64,000 nucleotides of DNA, from positions 1 to 64,000 of the forward strand of contig JAAERL010000739.1 in NCBI GenBank assembly GCA_024230435.1, given 5' to 3'. The position numbers and the translations under genes are program-made. Under the pieces are notes generated by a model. It was given only the letters and a program-made list of their open reading frames with translations, was not told the origin of the DNA and ran no database searches. Position 1 is the stretch's first letter; every line of letters begins with the position of its first letter. Source of the stretch: Desulfobacteraceae bacterium. Lineage in GTDB: Bacteria > Desulfobacterota > Desulfobacteria > Desulfobacterales > Desulfosarcinaceae. This document shows positions 8,480-18,048 of this stretch, piece by piece.

Positions 8480-11008
8480 ATGAGCGAACCAGAAGTTTCA
8501 CAGGCCGTAGATAAGGAAAAACTAAAACAGATCATACAAAAAGATGAAAAAACCGGTCGCGTCATGACTGGCTTTTGGCACTATTTGTCCGCCGGTATGG
8601 GGATCATGATGGTGCTGTTTTATATGTATAGTGCAGCAATACCAGTGGATACCCAATACTTTTTGGGAATTTATGTACTGCTTACCTATGTGATGATTTT
8701 TATTAATTATCCATACACAACCAAATCACCTGATAACAAATGGTATTATATCGATAGCGCCATATCCTTTATTACCCTGGCGATGGCCGTATATTTTATT
8801 CTGCATTTCATTACCGCTGATGAGGGTGTCCACCAACCCTTTGAACCATTTAACTGGCTGTTTATTCTTTTAGCACTGATCGTGGCGCTTGTTTTTTTTA
8901 TTCCCGTCAAATATTGGAGCCGGTCTGAATCCCAGTTGCCGATTGCATTGGATGTGGCGCTGGTTCTGACCGCCATTTTTGTAGTTGGTTATTTTATTTA
9001 TCAATACCAGGCTATTAACTATCGAATGGGATCGGAAAACGCGCTGGATACAGCTGTAAGTTTTGTGGGGATTTTAATTTCCCTGGAAGCATCCAGGCGG
9101 GTATTGGGATGGTCGATGACCCTGGTGGGAGTTGTGTTTCTTGCCTATGCTTTCTGGGGTGATGTTTTACACGGTATTCCGATATTAAAAGCGTTTGCCC
9201 ATACCGGCTTTAAAATCGACCGGGCCCTGAACCATATTTATTATAAGCAAGAAGGCGTTTTTGGTATCATGGCCACCGTTTTGGTGACCTATGTTATTTT
9301 GTTCATCTTTTTCGGTTCATTTCTCAAGGCATCAGGCGCCAGCCGTTTTTTTCTCGACCTTCCCATGGCCCTTGCGGGACGCACTGTGGGCGGCCCGGCT
9401 AAAGTGGCGGTAATGGCCTCGGGTTTTTTCGGCTCAGTATCCGGTTCAGCCATTGCCAATACGGTGTCCACCGGGGCATTCACCATTCCCCTGATGAAAA
9501 AAGCCGGGTTCAGGCCCCATGTGGCAGGCGCTATTGAACCTTCGGCCTCCATTGGAGGGATGTTTATGCCGCCTATCATGGGAGCCGGCGGCTTTATCAT
9601 GGCTGAAATGACAGAAATACCCTACGTGGATATTATGCTGGTGGCTATTTTCCCGGCGATAATTTACTTTCTTTCAGTTTTTGTGATGATTCACTTCGAG
9701 GCCAAACGTTACGGCTTGGTGGGACTTCAGGATGAAAAGGCCCCTTCGGCTTTACAAATCCTTAAATCTCAATGGTTCATGTCAATGCCCCTGGTCATTA
9801 TCGTAGTGATGATGCTCATGGGATTTTCACCCGGTTATGCGGCCTTCTGGGCAATCTTGTCATGTATTTTTGTAAGCCGGCACGATACTGAAAATCGATC
9901 TGATATTAAAGAAACTTTGTTATATCTTGCAGTAGGGGGCGGTGTATTTTTGGTTTTGGCGATAGGGTTGCCCAAGTTTCTGGACGCAGACGCCTCTTAT
10001 GGCATATGTGCTTTCTGTGCAATTGTAGCAACCTGCGTATTGGAAACAAAATTTGCCAAGAAAAACCGCATGGGAATTAAAGAATTGCTCAACTGTATGG
10101 CCGAAGGCTCTCGCTCAACATTGATCATCGGCGCCACGGTAGGGGTCATCGGTATCATTGTCGGGACCATTCAGTTAACGGGCATTGGTTTGAAATTTTC
10201 CCAAATCATCATTGATCTGTCTTTCGGATTTTTACCCCTGGCCATTTTGCTTATCGGTCTGGCATCACTTGTTTTAGGTATGGGCGTTCCGGTTACCGCT
10301 GCTTACCTGATTACTGCAGTATTAGCCGTGGGGGCGCTTACGGATATGATCTCCCGAAGCATGTGGGGAGTCGGTTTTTCCGAGCTGCAATTTCCCCTTG
10401 GAGAACTTTTGCCCGGAGATCCGGCTCGGGATCTGATCACAGCCAAGGTGGCGTGGGCATTATTGGCTTCGCATATGATTGTTTACTGGTTTAGTCAGGA
10501 TTCAAACATCACACCGCCGGTTTGTGTTGCGGCTTACGCGGGCGCCGCAATTGCCGGTTCCGAGCCTTGGAAAACAGGATGGACCGCTTTTAAATTTGCA
10601 AAAATGCTATATATAGGTCCATTTTTATTTGCCTTTTCACCGGGGTTTTTACTGGGAGGCCATTTTATCGGCGGTTCCGGGCATGTTATTGGATGGTTCC
10701 AGGTGATCAGTACATGGGTAACCGTAATTCTTGGAACTATAGCTTTTGGCAGCGTAACCATGGGGTATTTTTTGTGCGGTACAACCATTGCTGAATGGAT
10801 TGTCTGCGCCGTGGCTACGGTATTGTTGTTTTTCCCGAAAATTGTCAACTTGATAAGCGGTTTGGATCTGCCGACAATCCTTATCGACGGTATCGGCATA
10901 GGATTGTGGGTGCTAATTTATTTTAAACAAAAAGTACGGATCCACAAGGATCCGTCCCTTACATTGCCAATCCATGAACGCGAAAAATTGCGATCTGCAC
11001 CGGCTTAA
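8480..11008 (+). CDS. TRAP transporter permease, fused small and large subunits
   Basis: The 842-residue inner-membrane protein corresponds to the fused 4TM/12TM TRAP permease (DctQ-DctM fusion) that partners with TAXI receptors. The N-terminal part holds about four to six TM helices. The DctM part begins near residue 250 and has the conserved segments MASGFFGSVSGSAIANTVST, GFRPHVAGAIEPSASIGGMF and MPPIMGAGGFIMAE, then a second repeat with LGMGVPVTAAYLI and NITPPVCVAAYAGAAIAG. The length fits full-length family members. Sodium-coupled uptake of the receptor's ligand is expected from the family. Confidence 0.93.
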   Translation: MSEPEVSQAVDKEKLKQIIQKDEKTGRVMTGFWHYLSAGMGIMMVLFYMYSAAIPVDTQYFLGIYVLLTYVMIFINYPYTTKSPDNKWYYIDSAISFITLAMAVYFILHFITADEGVHQPFEPFNWLFILLALIVALVFFIPVKYWSRSESQLPIALDVALVLTAIFVVGYFIYQYQAINYRMGSENALDTAVSFVGILISLEASRRVLGWSMTLVGVVFLAYAFWGDVLHGIPILKAFAHTGFKIDRALNHIYYKQEGVFGIMATVLVTYVILFIFFGSFLKASGASRFFLDLPMALAGRTVGGPAKVAVMASGFFGSVSGSAIANTVSTGAFTIPLMKKAGFRPHVAGAIEPSASIGGMFMPPIMGAGGFIMAEMTEIPYVDIMLVAIFPAIIYFLSVFVMIHFEAKRYGLVGLQDEKAPSALQILKSQWFMSMPLVIIVVMMLMGFSPGYAAFWAILSCIFVSRHDTENRSDIKETLLYLAVGGGVFLVLAIGLPKFLDADASYGICAFCAIVATCVLETKFAKKNRMGIKELLNCMAEGSRSTLIIGATVGVIGIIVGTIQLTGIGLKFSQIIIDLSFGFLPLAILLIGLASLVLGMGVPVTAAYLITAVLAVGALTDMISRSMWGVGFSELQFPLGELLPGDPARDLITAKVAWALLASHMIVYWFSQDSNITPPVCVAAYAGAAIAGSEPWKTGWTAFKFAKMLYIGPFLFAFSPGFLLGGHFIGGSGHVIGWFQVISTWVTVILGTIAFGSVTMGYFLCGTTIAEWIVCAVATVLLFFPKIVNLISGLDLPTILIDGIGIGLWVLIYFKQKVRIHKDPSLTLPIHEREKLRSAPA

Positions 11009-11047
11009 TTAAAGGGGCTTGAAAAATTCAAATCGTTAGGGTCTTGG

Positions 11048-11072
11048 AAGAGCGGGTGATTTTGATTTGCCA
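11048..11072 (+). repeat. solo end of a subfamily-B element
   Basis: GGGTCTTGGAAGA after TTA (11045-11047) is identical to the first 13 bases of copy B1 at 43155. No matching second end is visible, so this is a fragment. Confidence 0.5.
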
Positions 11073-11128
11073 TGCTCTATCATAAAGCGGGGCTCATCAA
11101 TTTCTTGTTGGGCCTTGCTTTATGGGCA

Positions 11129-11566
11129 CTATTTATAGCCTATATCTTCTGAAAGCTTTATTTTTCCGGGAACAAAAATACCGCTTCCCCTGGCGATTTC
11201 CCGGCCTTGTGTATTATAGGCAACGGCTTCAGCGGTTATTTGGTTGCTAGTTTTGGCAACAACCGTACCATTGGCGGTAATTTCGCCATTACTGACGGGC
11301 CGAAAAAAATGAATGTTAAATTGAGATGTAAGTATAAAAACGTCCTGAACAAGGGAGCTGGCCGCAAAAAAACAGGCATTATCCAACGCCATAAAAATAA
11401 TCGCACCGTGCAGGCAGTCGCCTGCATGGAAAAATTGTCTTTTGACGGGAACTACGAGCTCTGTAGTTCCTTCGCCAACAGTGATACGAACTTTTGTTAA
11501 TTGCGAAATAGGCGCAGATGCCAGCATATTCTCCAATTTTCGATAATGAGCACTGAACTGCATCAC
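11129..11566 (-). CDS. PaaI-type hotdog thioesterase
   Basis: The 145-residue protein has the hotdog-fold pattern of the PaaI/YbgC superfamily: FFHAGDCLHGAIIFMALDNA around residues 45-65, with the conserved H-G-x-x-x-x-x-x-D, then FNIHFFRPVSNGEITANGTV around 85-105. Such enzymes hydrolyse acyl-CoA thioesters. The gene stands alone between the TRAP permease and the DJ-1-like gene. Its specificity is unknown. Confidence 0.85.
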   Translation of the reverse strand: MMQFSAHYRKLENMLASAPISQLTKVRITVGEGTTELVVPVKRQFFHAGDCLHGAIIFMALDNACFFAASSLVQDVFILTSQFNIHFFRPVSNGEITANGTVVAKTSNQITAEAVAYNTQGREIARGSGIFVPGKIKLSEDIGYK

Positions 11567-11718
11567 TTCGATCCTTTGTTTTTTTGGGATGTAGTTATCT
11601 TAAATATCGATATTTGATAGTTAATAGATTCGTTTCTGGAACTAAAAAAGATGATATATAAAAGATCTGGAAAAAACAACAGCAACATCTGAACTACCCA
11701 TACAACTCGAGGCAGTGC

Positions 11719-12266
11719 ATGACAAAGCCAGTTTTGGCGCCGGTTGCGGACGGCACACAAGAGATGGAAGCCGTAATTCTTATCAATGTATTACGGCGAG
11801 CGGGTGCAAAGCTAACCGCGGCTTCGGTGAGCCAGCTCCAAATAACGGGCTCGCGGGGCGTAAAACTAGTGGCGGATTGTCTTATCGATGAATGTTTGGA
11901 TCGCACTTTTGACCTTGTTGTGTTGCCCGGAGGAATGCCCGGAGCAGAAAATTTACGGGACGATGAAACACTTAAAAAGATTTTGCTGCGGCAAAACAAT
12001 CGTGGAGGTCTTTATGGAGCGATTTGTGCGGCGCCCAAGGTGGTTTTAAAAACCCATGGACTTTTAGACGGCAAGCAGGCAACTGGTCACCCTGTTTTTT
12101 CCGATGGCCTGTGTGATCCAAATACAGCCGCTTCCCGAGTTATGGTTGACGGTAATTTATAACAAGTCAAGGACCGGGAACGGCTCTTGAGTTTGCTCTT
12201 GAACTGGTATCTTTACTATTCGGCAGAACAATAAGGGACGAGGTTGCGGTTCATATGGTAAAATGA
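11719..12266 (+). pseudogene. frameshifted DJ-1/PfpI-family gene
   Basis: From ATG 11719 the protein reads like a DJ-1/PfpI (glutamine-amidotransferase-like) member: ADGTQEMEAVILINVLRRAG, VVLPGGMPGAENLRDD and the nucleophile elbow GAICAAPKVVL with Cys at about residue 104. It stops at TAA 12160-12162 after VMVDGNL. One base further in frame, the sequence continues as TSQGPGTALEFALELVSLLF to a TGA at 12264-12266, exactly the expected family C-terminus (family pattern ..NLITSxGPGTA..). A single missing base near 12157-12162 explains this. It is either a recent frameshift or a sequencing error; the catalytic part is otherwise intact. Confidence 0.85.
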
Positions 12267-12389
12267 CCCGCTATTAATAGATATAAATCGATGTCCTGCA
12301 AAAAGGGCATCAGAATCATTTTTATTCGCCACAGCTCATGGCTTGAGAATGCGGCGATCAAGGTTAAAGATTGGCTTATTATCGTTTTA

Positions 12390-12548
12390 GGCGATTAGCG
12401 CAAAGAATATATACTTATTGCGCTTAAACTTTTTAGTCTTCAAGGCGGGCCAAAGTTTGCATAATTAACGTATCCGCATCTTTGGCACAACTTTAGAAAC
12501 CGGAAAAAAAAGACAAATAAGATGGTATATTCTTTGACACAAATCGCC
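12390..12548 (+). mobile_element. MITE-like palindromic element, subfamily A, copy A2
   Basis: 159 bp beginning GGCGATTAGCGCAAAGAATA and ending ACACAAATCGCC, flanked by TTA (12387-12389) and TTA (12549-12551). It lies between two convergent gene ends. Confidence 0.85.
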
Positions 12549-12572
12549 TTAGTGCAACGGCTATAACACAAA

Positions 12573-12617
12573 ACAAATAATTAGCCTATGTTTCAATAGC
12601 AAAGGCTAATTATTTTT
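12573..12617 (-). terminator. bidirectional hairpin terminator
   Basis: AATAATTAGCCT (12576-12587) and AGGCTAATTATT (12603-12614) are perfect inverted repeats followed by T-rich sequence on both strands. It lies just past the end of the PEP-CTERM lectin gene. Confidence 0.7.
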
Positions 12618-12639
12618 ATATTAATATATTTGTGCGTGT

Positions 12640-13212
12640 TTAGGATTTTTTACGTTTGCGAACACGGCGAGCAGCGCCCATACCGGCTAAGCCTGTACCG
12701 AGCAGCAACATCGTTGTAGGTTCGGGAACGGGAGCCGTTGTGTCCATTTCGGCCACAAACCCGGAAATGTTAGTTGCGCCGTGCTCATCATTCCATTGCC
12801 AATCGTAGTTGCTCCAAATTCCCAAATGATCTTCTACAGTTCCCATCCAATTATTTGGCTCACCTGAAGCAAAGTTTTCATAATTCCACGCTTCGCCAGT
12901 TTCCCAATAAAAGCGGCTTTCACCGCATGCTAAATCATCACAAGTCTGACTTGCGCCCAACCAGAATTCTCCGGTGTATTCACTTAATAATGAAACGACA
13001 TGATCTTGCTCTTCCGCGCTGGTAATCGTTGCAAGGTAATAACCATTTTCAGAGGCTATTGCATTGGCTTCATCCCATGTATAGTTACCCTCAAAAATCA
13101 TATATTCGTGATTATCAACACTATAAGCTTGAGCCATGGAGCCAGCACCAAAGACTGCAAAAAGTGCCACAAAAATACCCACGGATATTTTCATTTTCAT
13201 TTTCATCCTCAT
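12640..13212 (-). CDS. PEP-CTERM protein with C-type lectin domain
   Basis: The 190-residue protein has a signal peptide (hydrophobic 10-27, AQA cleavage). A C-type lectin-like domain follows: YTWDEANAIASENGYYLATI, then FWLGASQTCDD, ASGEPNNWMG and WQWNDE. The EPN and WND motifs are those that coordinate calcium and sugar in mannose-type C-type lectins. The C-terminus is a classic PEP-CTERM signal: VPEPTTMLLLGTGLAGMG followed by a basic tail, which is processed by an exosortase for export to the surface. This implies an exosortase and an exopolysaccharide locus elsewhere. The N-terminal MRMKMKMK comes from a short ATGAAA tandem. Confidence 0.9.
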   Translation of the reverse strand: MRMKMKMKISVGIFVALFAVFGAGSMAQAYSVDNHEYMIFEGNYTWDEANAIASENGYYLATITSAEEQDHVVSLLSEYTGEFWLGASQTCDDLACGESRFYWETGEAWNYENFASGEPNNWMGTVEDHLGIWSNYDWQWNDEHGATNISGFVAEMDTTAPVPEPTTMLLLGTGLAGMGAARRVRKRKKS

Positions 13213-13628
13213 CTGTATTCCTTTCTTTCAGCACATGTTGGTTTAGAATTTTTTATAGCCATTACATTCTCCCCATAATGTAGCATAAGTCGTGCCAAAA
13301 TTTAACGCAGGTTAAATATGTTTAGAAATTTAATGCTTTATAAACTTTTTATAATATTAGAAGGCTAAAGCCTGTGGGTAAATTACCAACCAGAACTTTG
13401 GTAGTGGGAATTTTTTTCCCATTTTAGTAACTAATTGTAATCCATCATAGAATACGAGAACGATTCTCAAAAAGACTTTGCGCGTGGCCGAGGCAAAACA
13501 TCTGGTGATAAACTGTTCCGGTACACTAACTTTAATTGACATGTACGACCGGCCAACATATTTCAAATGCTGACGGTTTATAGCTTCACAGACGCGGCGA
13601 TCCTTTATGGGTAATGCTGATCAGTAGC
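13213..13628. other. upstream region of the lectin gene
   Basis: About 415 bp with no gene that I accept. A 69-codon minus frame at 13357-13566 has no recognisable features. Confidence 0.35.
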
Positions 13629-13770
13629 GCCCATCGGCGAAATGGGAAAATTTGTTCGAGATCATGGCGTGCCCAAGTTTGCATACTTTACGGATTCGCA
13701 TCTTTGGCATAACGCACAAGACGGGAAAAAAGACATACAAGAAGGTATATTCTTTAACTGTAAATCGCCT
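13629..13770 (+). mobile_element. MITE-like element, subfamily A with variant left end, copy A3
   Basis: The right end is a normal subfamily-A end (TTTAACTGTAAATCGCC followed by TAA). The left end instead reads CCCATCGGCGAAATGGGAAA. The same variant half occurs, inverted, at the right end of copy A6. A matching left-flank duplication is not evident. Confidence 0.65.
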
Positions 13771-13887
13771 AAGCACTATACTGAAAAAAATAAGCGGCGC
13801 ATTCCCTACCCTATAGAGTATAGAAAGGCGCCGCCTGTTTTTAATAATTTCTGAACCACGATCCGCGGGTTCAGCATGAAATGCTAA

Positions 13888-15375
13888 TTAGCGAACCTTC
13901 ATCGCGATTTTTAGGCTTGTAGCCATTCGTTTAAACGCTTTTGTCAGATTTCCGATTTCATCGTTGCGGTTGGCTGTCCGAAGCTCTAAATCTATTTCGC
14001 CTTTACTGATGCGCTCTGCGGCATAAGTCAGTTCGTTTATCGGCTTGGTAATTCCATTGCCAACCAAAAAACCTATGATGATGGCTATCACCAAAACAAC
14101 GAACCAAACACCAAGGATAATCCTCTGGAGCTTAACGGCAGGAGCCACCACTTGATTCTTGGAAGCGACAATCGCCACGCTCGCTCCGATAACCGGAAGC
14201 GAGGCGTAGGCCACATATCTATCTGCGCCAGATGTATTATATGTCTCTATACCGGAGAATCCGCCAACCATATTTTCTACAATCGAATTAAACTTGCTAT
14301 TAGTGGTATGTAACAAGTTCATGGTCTTGTATGTTTCATCCCAGCGTGTATCTTCTTCCTGCATGCCCGGCCGAACCAGTGCTTTACCTAGATTGTTTAC
14401 CAGAAATGCATAGCTTTTATACCCTATATCCAAAGACAGGATGTCTTTCTGAATGGTGCCTAACAGCACGTCATATCCAACAACCCCGGCCAGGAGACCA
14501 TTACTAAGAATTACCGGACTGGCGCAGGTTACGACCAGCAGATTCGAATCCGCATCAATATACGGGCCGGACCATATCGTTTTTTTCTCTTCTTTAGCCT
14601 TGATGTACCAGGGGCGTTTGGTGCAATCATAGCCATCAAGCTTTGCAAGGCCCGAAACTGTTGTCGGATTATCGATAACCAATATTCCGGAAGCCGAGCC
14701 AATATAGCCAATAGAGACAAATGGATTATTGTTTACCATGCTTGAAAGCAGCGGCGCCATGTGCTGCAAAGCCTGAAGTTCATCTTTCAGTTTTTCCTGA
14801 TTTTTGTACTCCTTGCCGTTCCATGGTAACAGAATCTGGTCAAAAACATTCAATTTATCATCGCCACTATCACGCTCATAAAGCGTTTTGGCATAGTCTG
14901 TTATGCTTTCGGTTTCCTGTTTGACCCGCTCGAAAACAAGCGAATATTGTTCGGCTTTTTGATTTGCAGTCAAGGATAAAAACGTTTCAGCCTGGCGGCT
15001 GAGCGATAAACGGCTATTACTGCTTGCCACCAGCCCGACTATACTAAGCGAAACTGCCACAAGCGTGACCAAAACGGCAATAATTTTCGTACGAATGGAT
15101 ATGGCGCTGAAAAATCCAGCCTCTTGATTATAATCCGGATCATAAAGAGGAATATCTTTTTGCGGTTGGGACCTGTAGGAGATTTTGTCCGATAAGTCGC
15201 CCATCACGGACCCTGCGGCGGCATCACCAACCGGCCGGTTGTTATACGATGGATTTTTCAATGTATTTTCCGTTTGGCAACTTTGGCACTTGAATTTTAT
15301 ATGCCTGCTACTGACATTTTTAACATTAAGTTTGTATCTTTTCTCGCAACCTGCGCACTGAGTCTCTATTTTCAT
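13888..15375 (-). CDS. zinc-ribbon / dCache / HAMP receptor lacking an output domain
   Basis: The 495-residue protein begins with a cytoplasmic zinc ribbon (C7, C10, C30, C33; MJ0042-like). A first TM helix lies near 95-118. A large periplasmic dCache_1-type sensor follows, with VSGLAKLDGYDCTKRPWYIK and GPYIDADSNLLVVTCASPVI. A second TM helix is near 420-442. The C-terminus is a HAMP domain (ITKPINELTYAAERISKGEI ... NDEIGNLTKAFKRMATSLK). It ends there, where a methyl-accepting, kinase or GGDEF module would normally follow. No frame downstream encodes such a module, so the protein either signals through a partner or through the N-terminal ribbon, or is truncated. Confidence 0.85.
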   Translation of the reverse strand: MKIETQCAGCEKRYKLNVKNVSSRHIKFKCQSCQTENTLKNPSYNNRPVGDAAAGSVMGDLSDKISYRSQPQKDIPLYDPDYNQEAGFFSAISIRTKIIAVLVTLVAVSLSIVGLVASSNSRLSLSRQAETFLSLTANQKAEQYSLVFERVKQETESITDYAKTLYERDSGDDKLNVFDQILLPWNGKEYKNQEKLKDELQALQHMAPLLSSMVNNNPFVSIGYIGSASGILVIDNPTTVSGLAKLDGYDCTKRPWYIKAKEEKKTIWSGPYIDADSNLLVVTCASPVILSNGLLAGVVGYDVLLGTIQKDILSLDIGYKSYAFLVNNLGKALVRPGMQEEDTRWDETYKTMNLLHTTNSKFNSIVENMVGGFSGIETYNTSGADRYVAYASLPVIGASVAIVASKNQVVAPAVKLQRIILGVWFVVLVIAIIIGFLVGNGITKPINELTYAAERISKGEIDLELRTANRNDEIGNLTKAFKRMATSLKIAMKVR

Positions 15376-16244
15376 TTAAAAATTCCCCCTTTCATAACAT
15401 TGCCCAATCAATTGCACTATTAAAAATGAATTAAGCAGTCCATAAGAATTAGACACCTGATTTAATACATTGATTTTTAGAAGATCATATTATCTTTACA
15501 TAGAGCCTATTTCCTGTAAAAGTTTAAGAATGCTCAACCACTACCCATTGCTCATAGTCTTATCATAGTCTTAGAAGTTTTAAGCCGCCTGTTATTATTT
15601 CGTTTTCACCCGAAAATAGTTAGCTTGCCATGTATCCTTAGGGTCTTGGGTTGTGCTCAAAAATTTATCCCGGCAATACCGGTTATATGCCAGCGATAAT
15701 TTTTTTTCATGTCTTTTTATCGGCCAACGTTGTTCAACATCCGCCATTTACCGATGGGCGCACCTCATCTTCGGATTTGTTTTCGGGGTTCAATAAAACA
15801 TATTATCCGATATTGCACTAATGAGTCCTTGTCTGTACCTCATTGACGCAACATAACGAAAACGGATTCAAAAGGGCATATAGATCAAGGCAAGCAAAAT
15901 TTGTTGAATGCATCTTCCATGCCCCTGAGTTAGCAGAACATCGGAGGCTGTATACCTGCAAGCCCCCCCCTTTTTCATAATCATCAAGCTTGAGCAGCTA
16001 CAGCCGATTCTCCGTTATTTGCACCAATGCGCAGTAAGGAGAAAAATTTTTTACTTTTGCTTTATTTTACCAGTGCCGCTTGGTGGTATCTTACCCTTGG
16101 CGCTGGCTCGTAAGGACAACTTTAGAAGGGTTATAAACAAATGATTGTTTAGATTCCGTACCAAGATAGCCACTAATAGTTAAGAAATTATTTCACGCGT
16201 TTAATTTTTTAGCACAGGCGCCGCGTACTGTACAGCAAAAAGTT
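15376..16244. other. long intergenic region with a possible B-element remnant
   Basis: No gene is apparent. Around 15840-15925, sequence ending ATGCATCTTCCATGCCCC resembles the right end of subfamily B elements (compare 31690-31714), with CATTGACGCAACATAACG inside. A C7 run occurs near 15964. No clear left end is seen. Confidence 0.35.
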
Positions 16245-16269
16245 CTGCTGGCATGCCGGATGCCAGCAG
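16245..16269 (-). terminator. inverted repeat, likely terminator of the downstream minus-strand gene
   Basis: CTGCTGGCAT and ATGCCAGCAG pair perfectly around GCCGG. On the minus strand the stem is followed by AACTTTTTG. It lies about 120 bases past the end of the gene at 16389-16925. Confidence 0.5.
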
Positions 16270-16322
16270 GTTGCGATCCTTCGAAAAATTATATTAAAAA
16301 AGACTTTTTCCACAGGCATTTA

Positions 16323-16345
16323 GGCGATTGGCGAAAAAAATTGAG
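16323..16345 (+). repeat. solo left end of a subfamily-A element
   Basis: GGCGATTGGCGAAAAAAATT after TTA matches the left end of copies A5 and A7-A9, but the rest is missing. Confidence 0.5.
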
Positions 16346-16388
16346 CACAACGAAAACATCCGGCAAATTGGTAATTGTTGTATCGACA

Positions 16389-16925
16389 CTAACTATGACT
16401 ATTTACCTGTGCCATCATTCGCCTTTTAAAATCTATGGCATCGCTTTGATTCTGGATAAATACTGCTAATTTTTCCAATAGCTCGGGAACCCTGCCAATG
16501 GGAAAATTATAAGTGTCAAACCCCATTTTAGTTGTGTTGTCCTCTATCAGAATTCTGGCCACCGGACCTATCATTTTCGATAAATCTTCTTCCAGTCCAT
16601 CAAAAAAATTTGGGCTGATATTTACGTTGCCTATATCATCGCCGCCATTTTCAAGTATGTTGCTTTCGTCCCAGTTAAATGAACCGGTGTTGCCGTGTGT
16701 CTTTTCAAGCAAACCTTTTTTTACCAATTTGCTGACTAAATTCACCAAAGCCGCCAAATCATAAAAGTCTTCTTTAGCAATTGCCGCAACCGACCGGGTT
16801 CCGTCCATAGCCAATAAAATATTGAAAATTTGCAGATTGCTTTTGCTTGTTGAAATATCTTTTCCAGGAACGCGTTTGAATGTCATGTTTGCTATGTCAT
16901 TTAAGGTTGCCATCTTCTTTTTCAA
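16389..16925 (-). CDS. hypothetical protein with winged-helix-like N-terminal part
   Basis: The 178-residue soluble protein has two apparent parts. Residues 30-75 (ILLAMDGTRSVAAIAKEDFY ... LVKKGLLE) resemble a winged-helix module of the type found in DUF4388/PatA-like regulators. Residues 110-178 (LSKMIGPVARILIEDNTTKM ... LPIGRVPELLEKLAVFI-like) are helical and resemble a small conserved domain found next to kinases and regulators in Deltaproteobacteria. No catalytic motif is visible. A regulatory adaptor role is a guess. Confidence 0.65.
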   Translation of the reverse strand: MKKKMATLNDIANMTFKRVPGKDISTSKSNLQIFNILLAMDGTRSVAAIAKEDFYDLAALVNLVSKLVKKGLLEKTHGNTGSFNWDESNILENGGDDIGNVNISPNFFDGLEEDLSKMIGPVARILIEDNTTKMGFDTYNFPIGRVPELLEKLAVFIQNQSDAIDFKRRMMAQVNSHS

Positions 16926-17272
16926 TACCTTTCTCTTTTCTGACTATATCCAACGGGGATAATAGAATAAATATAATTCATTCATTGAAGCCAAAATCAA
17001 ATGATAACCGCTACGCAGTATATATAAATTTACGTTCAATTGCCAGTTCTGAACAAATTAGCACCTTGGATAAGAAATGGGCCAATAATAATAAACTGCG
17101 TTTAACGCACTAAATTATAACCATAAAAAAAAATGATTTGTTTTCAACAATTAATTTTAAAAAATCCGGAATAGCCACCTAATATGAACAAAGATATGAA
17201 AAATTGGCCGCCACACCAACATAGAATGTAATTTATAGCAACACTGCCTGCTGTTCATTTAAAAACAGGTAC
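16926..17272. other. intergenic region, nothing assigned
   Basis: AT-rich sequence upstream of the minus-strand hypothetical gene. No gene or RNA is seen. Confidence 0.35.
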
Positions 17273-17275
17273 TAA

Positions 17276-17450
17276 GGCTATTTGTGTTAAATAATATACC
17301 ATCTTGCATGTCTTTTTTCCCGTCTTGTGTGTTATGCTAAAGGTGCGAATACGTTAAGTATGCAAACTTTGGCATACCTTGAAGACGAAAAAAAAATCTA
17401 AGTCCAATATGGTATCTGTTAAGATGCTAAATTTTTTTCCGCCAATCGCC
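17276..17450 (-). mobile_element. MITE-like palindromic element, subfamily A, copy A4
   Basis: 175 bp in reverse orientation, flanked by TAA (17273-17275) and TAA (17451-17453). Read on the minus strand, it carries a distinctive extra segment AGCATCTTAACAGATACCAT near its left end. That segment also occurs in the older copy interrupted by A5 at 19708. Confidence 0.8.
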
Positions 17451-17453
17451 TAA

Positions 17454-18048
17454 GAGGCTTGAAAAGTGTTAGGCGCCGCAAATTAAAAGTATTCAAAATT
17501 CAGGAAAAAACTTGCATTTTTAAATCCCCGCCCTTAATAATTAACATGTAAATCATTCATGCATTGAAATCTCTTTTCATCCAACCACACATTTATAATA
17601 TAAAAATCGCCAACCAGTCCGGTATTTGAAATTGTACGATCTTTTTTGATTTTTTTTCGAATCTATTAGTGAATTTCAAGTAGCTAGTGAATTTCAAGTA
17701 GCATTCATCCTTAAACGGGGTATGGTTTGGTAATGCCGATCCATTAATGTTGTAGCATTAGGGGCTTTCATAAACGGCTGACAAATAGGGCGTATGTCTA
17801 TTCCCAAATATAAAGCACCGTAGTTTTCCCGTGCCTGTACCGCATAGGAGAGTTACTGATAATGGCCTTTTATCTGGATTATTATTCGTGTATCCCAAGC
17901 GTAATTATTCACTATCAGGATCTTCGCGTATACTTGCCGCCTTAATTATATCCTTCAATGGCCGTAATACCTATCGCCATTCATTCAAACCTGCCAAAGA
18001 AACACCAAACCGGAAAAACAGCAAACTATATTATAAAAGGAGAAGAGA
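17454..18048. other. upstream region of the metallopeptidase gene with an 18-bp tandem repeat
   Basis: No gene is accepted. The sequence AGTGAATTTCAAGTAGCT at 17668-17685 is repeated directly at 17686-17702. The metallopeptidase gene has AAAGGAGAAGAGA immediately before its ATG. Confidence 0.4.

Noticed and set aside
13357-13566. 69-codon minus ORF upstream of the lectin gene
   Set aside because: No ribosome binding site or domain is visible, and its composition is not convincing.
13642-13854. ORF MGKFVRDHG.. similar to a minus-strand ORF at 22784-23068
   Set aside because: The similarity arises because both lie in copies A3 and A6 of the same repeat. Other copies have stops in this frame, so I do not regard it as a conserved protein.
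17668-17702. Direct repeat considered as a CRISPR start
   Set aside because: Only two adjacent 18-bp units without spacers; a simple tandem duplication.
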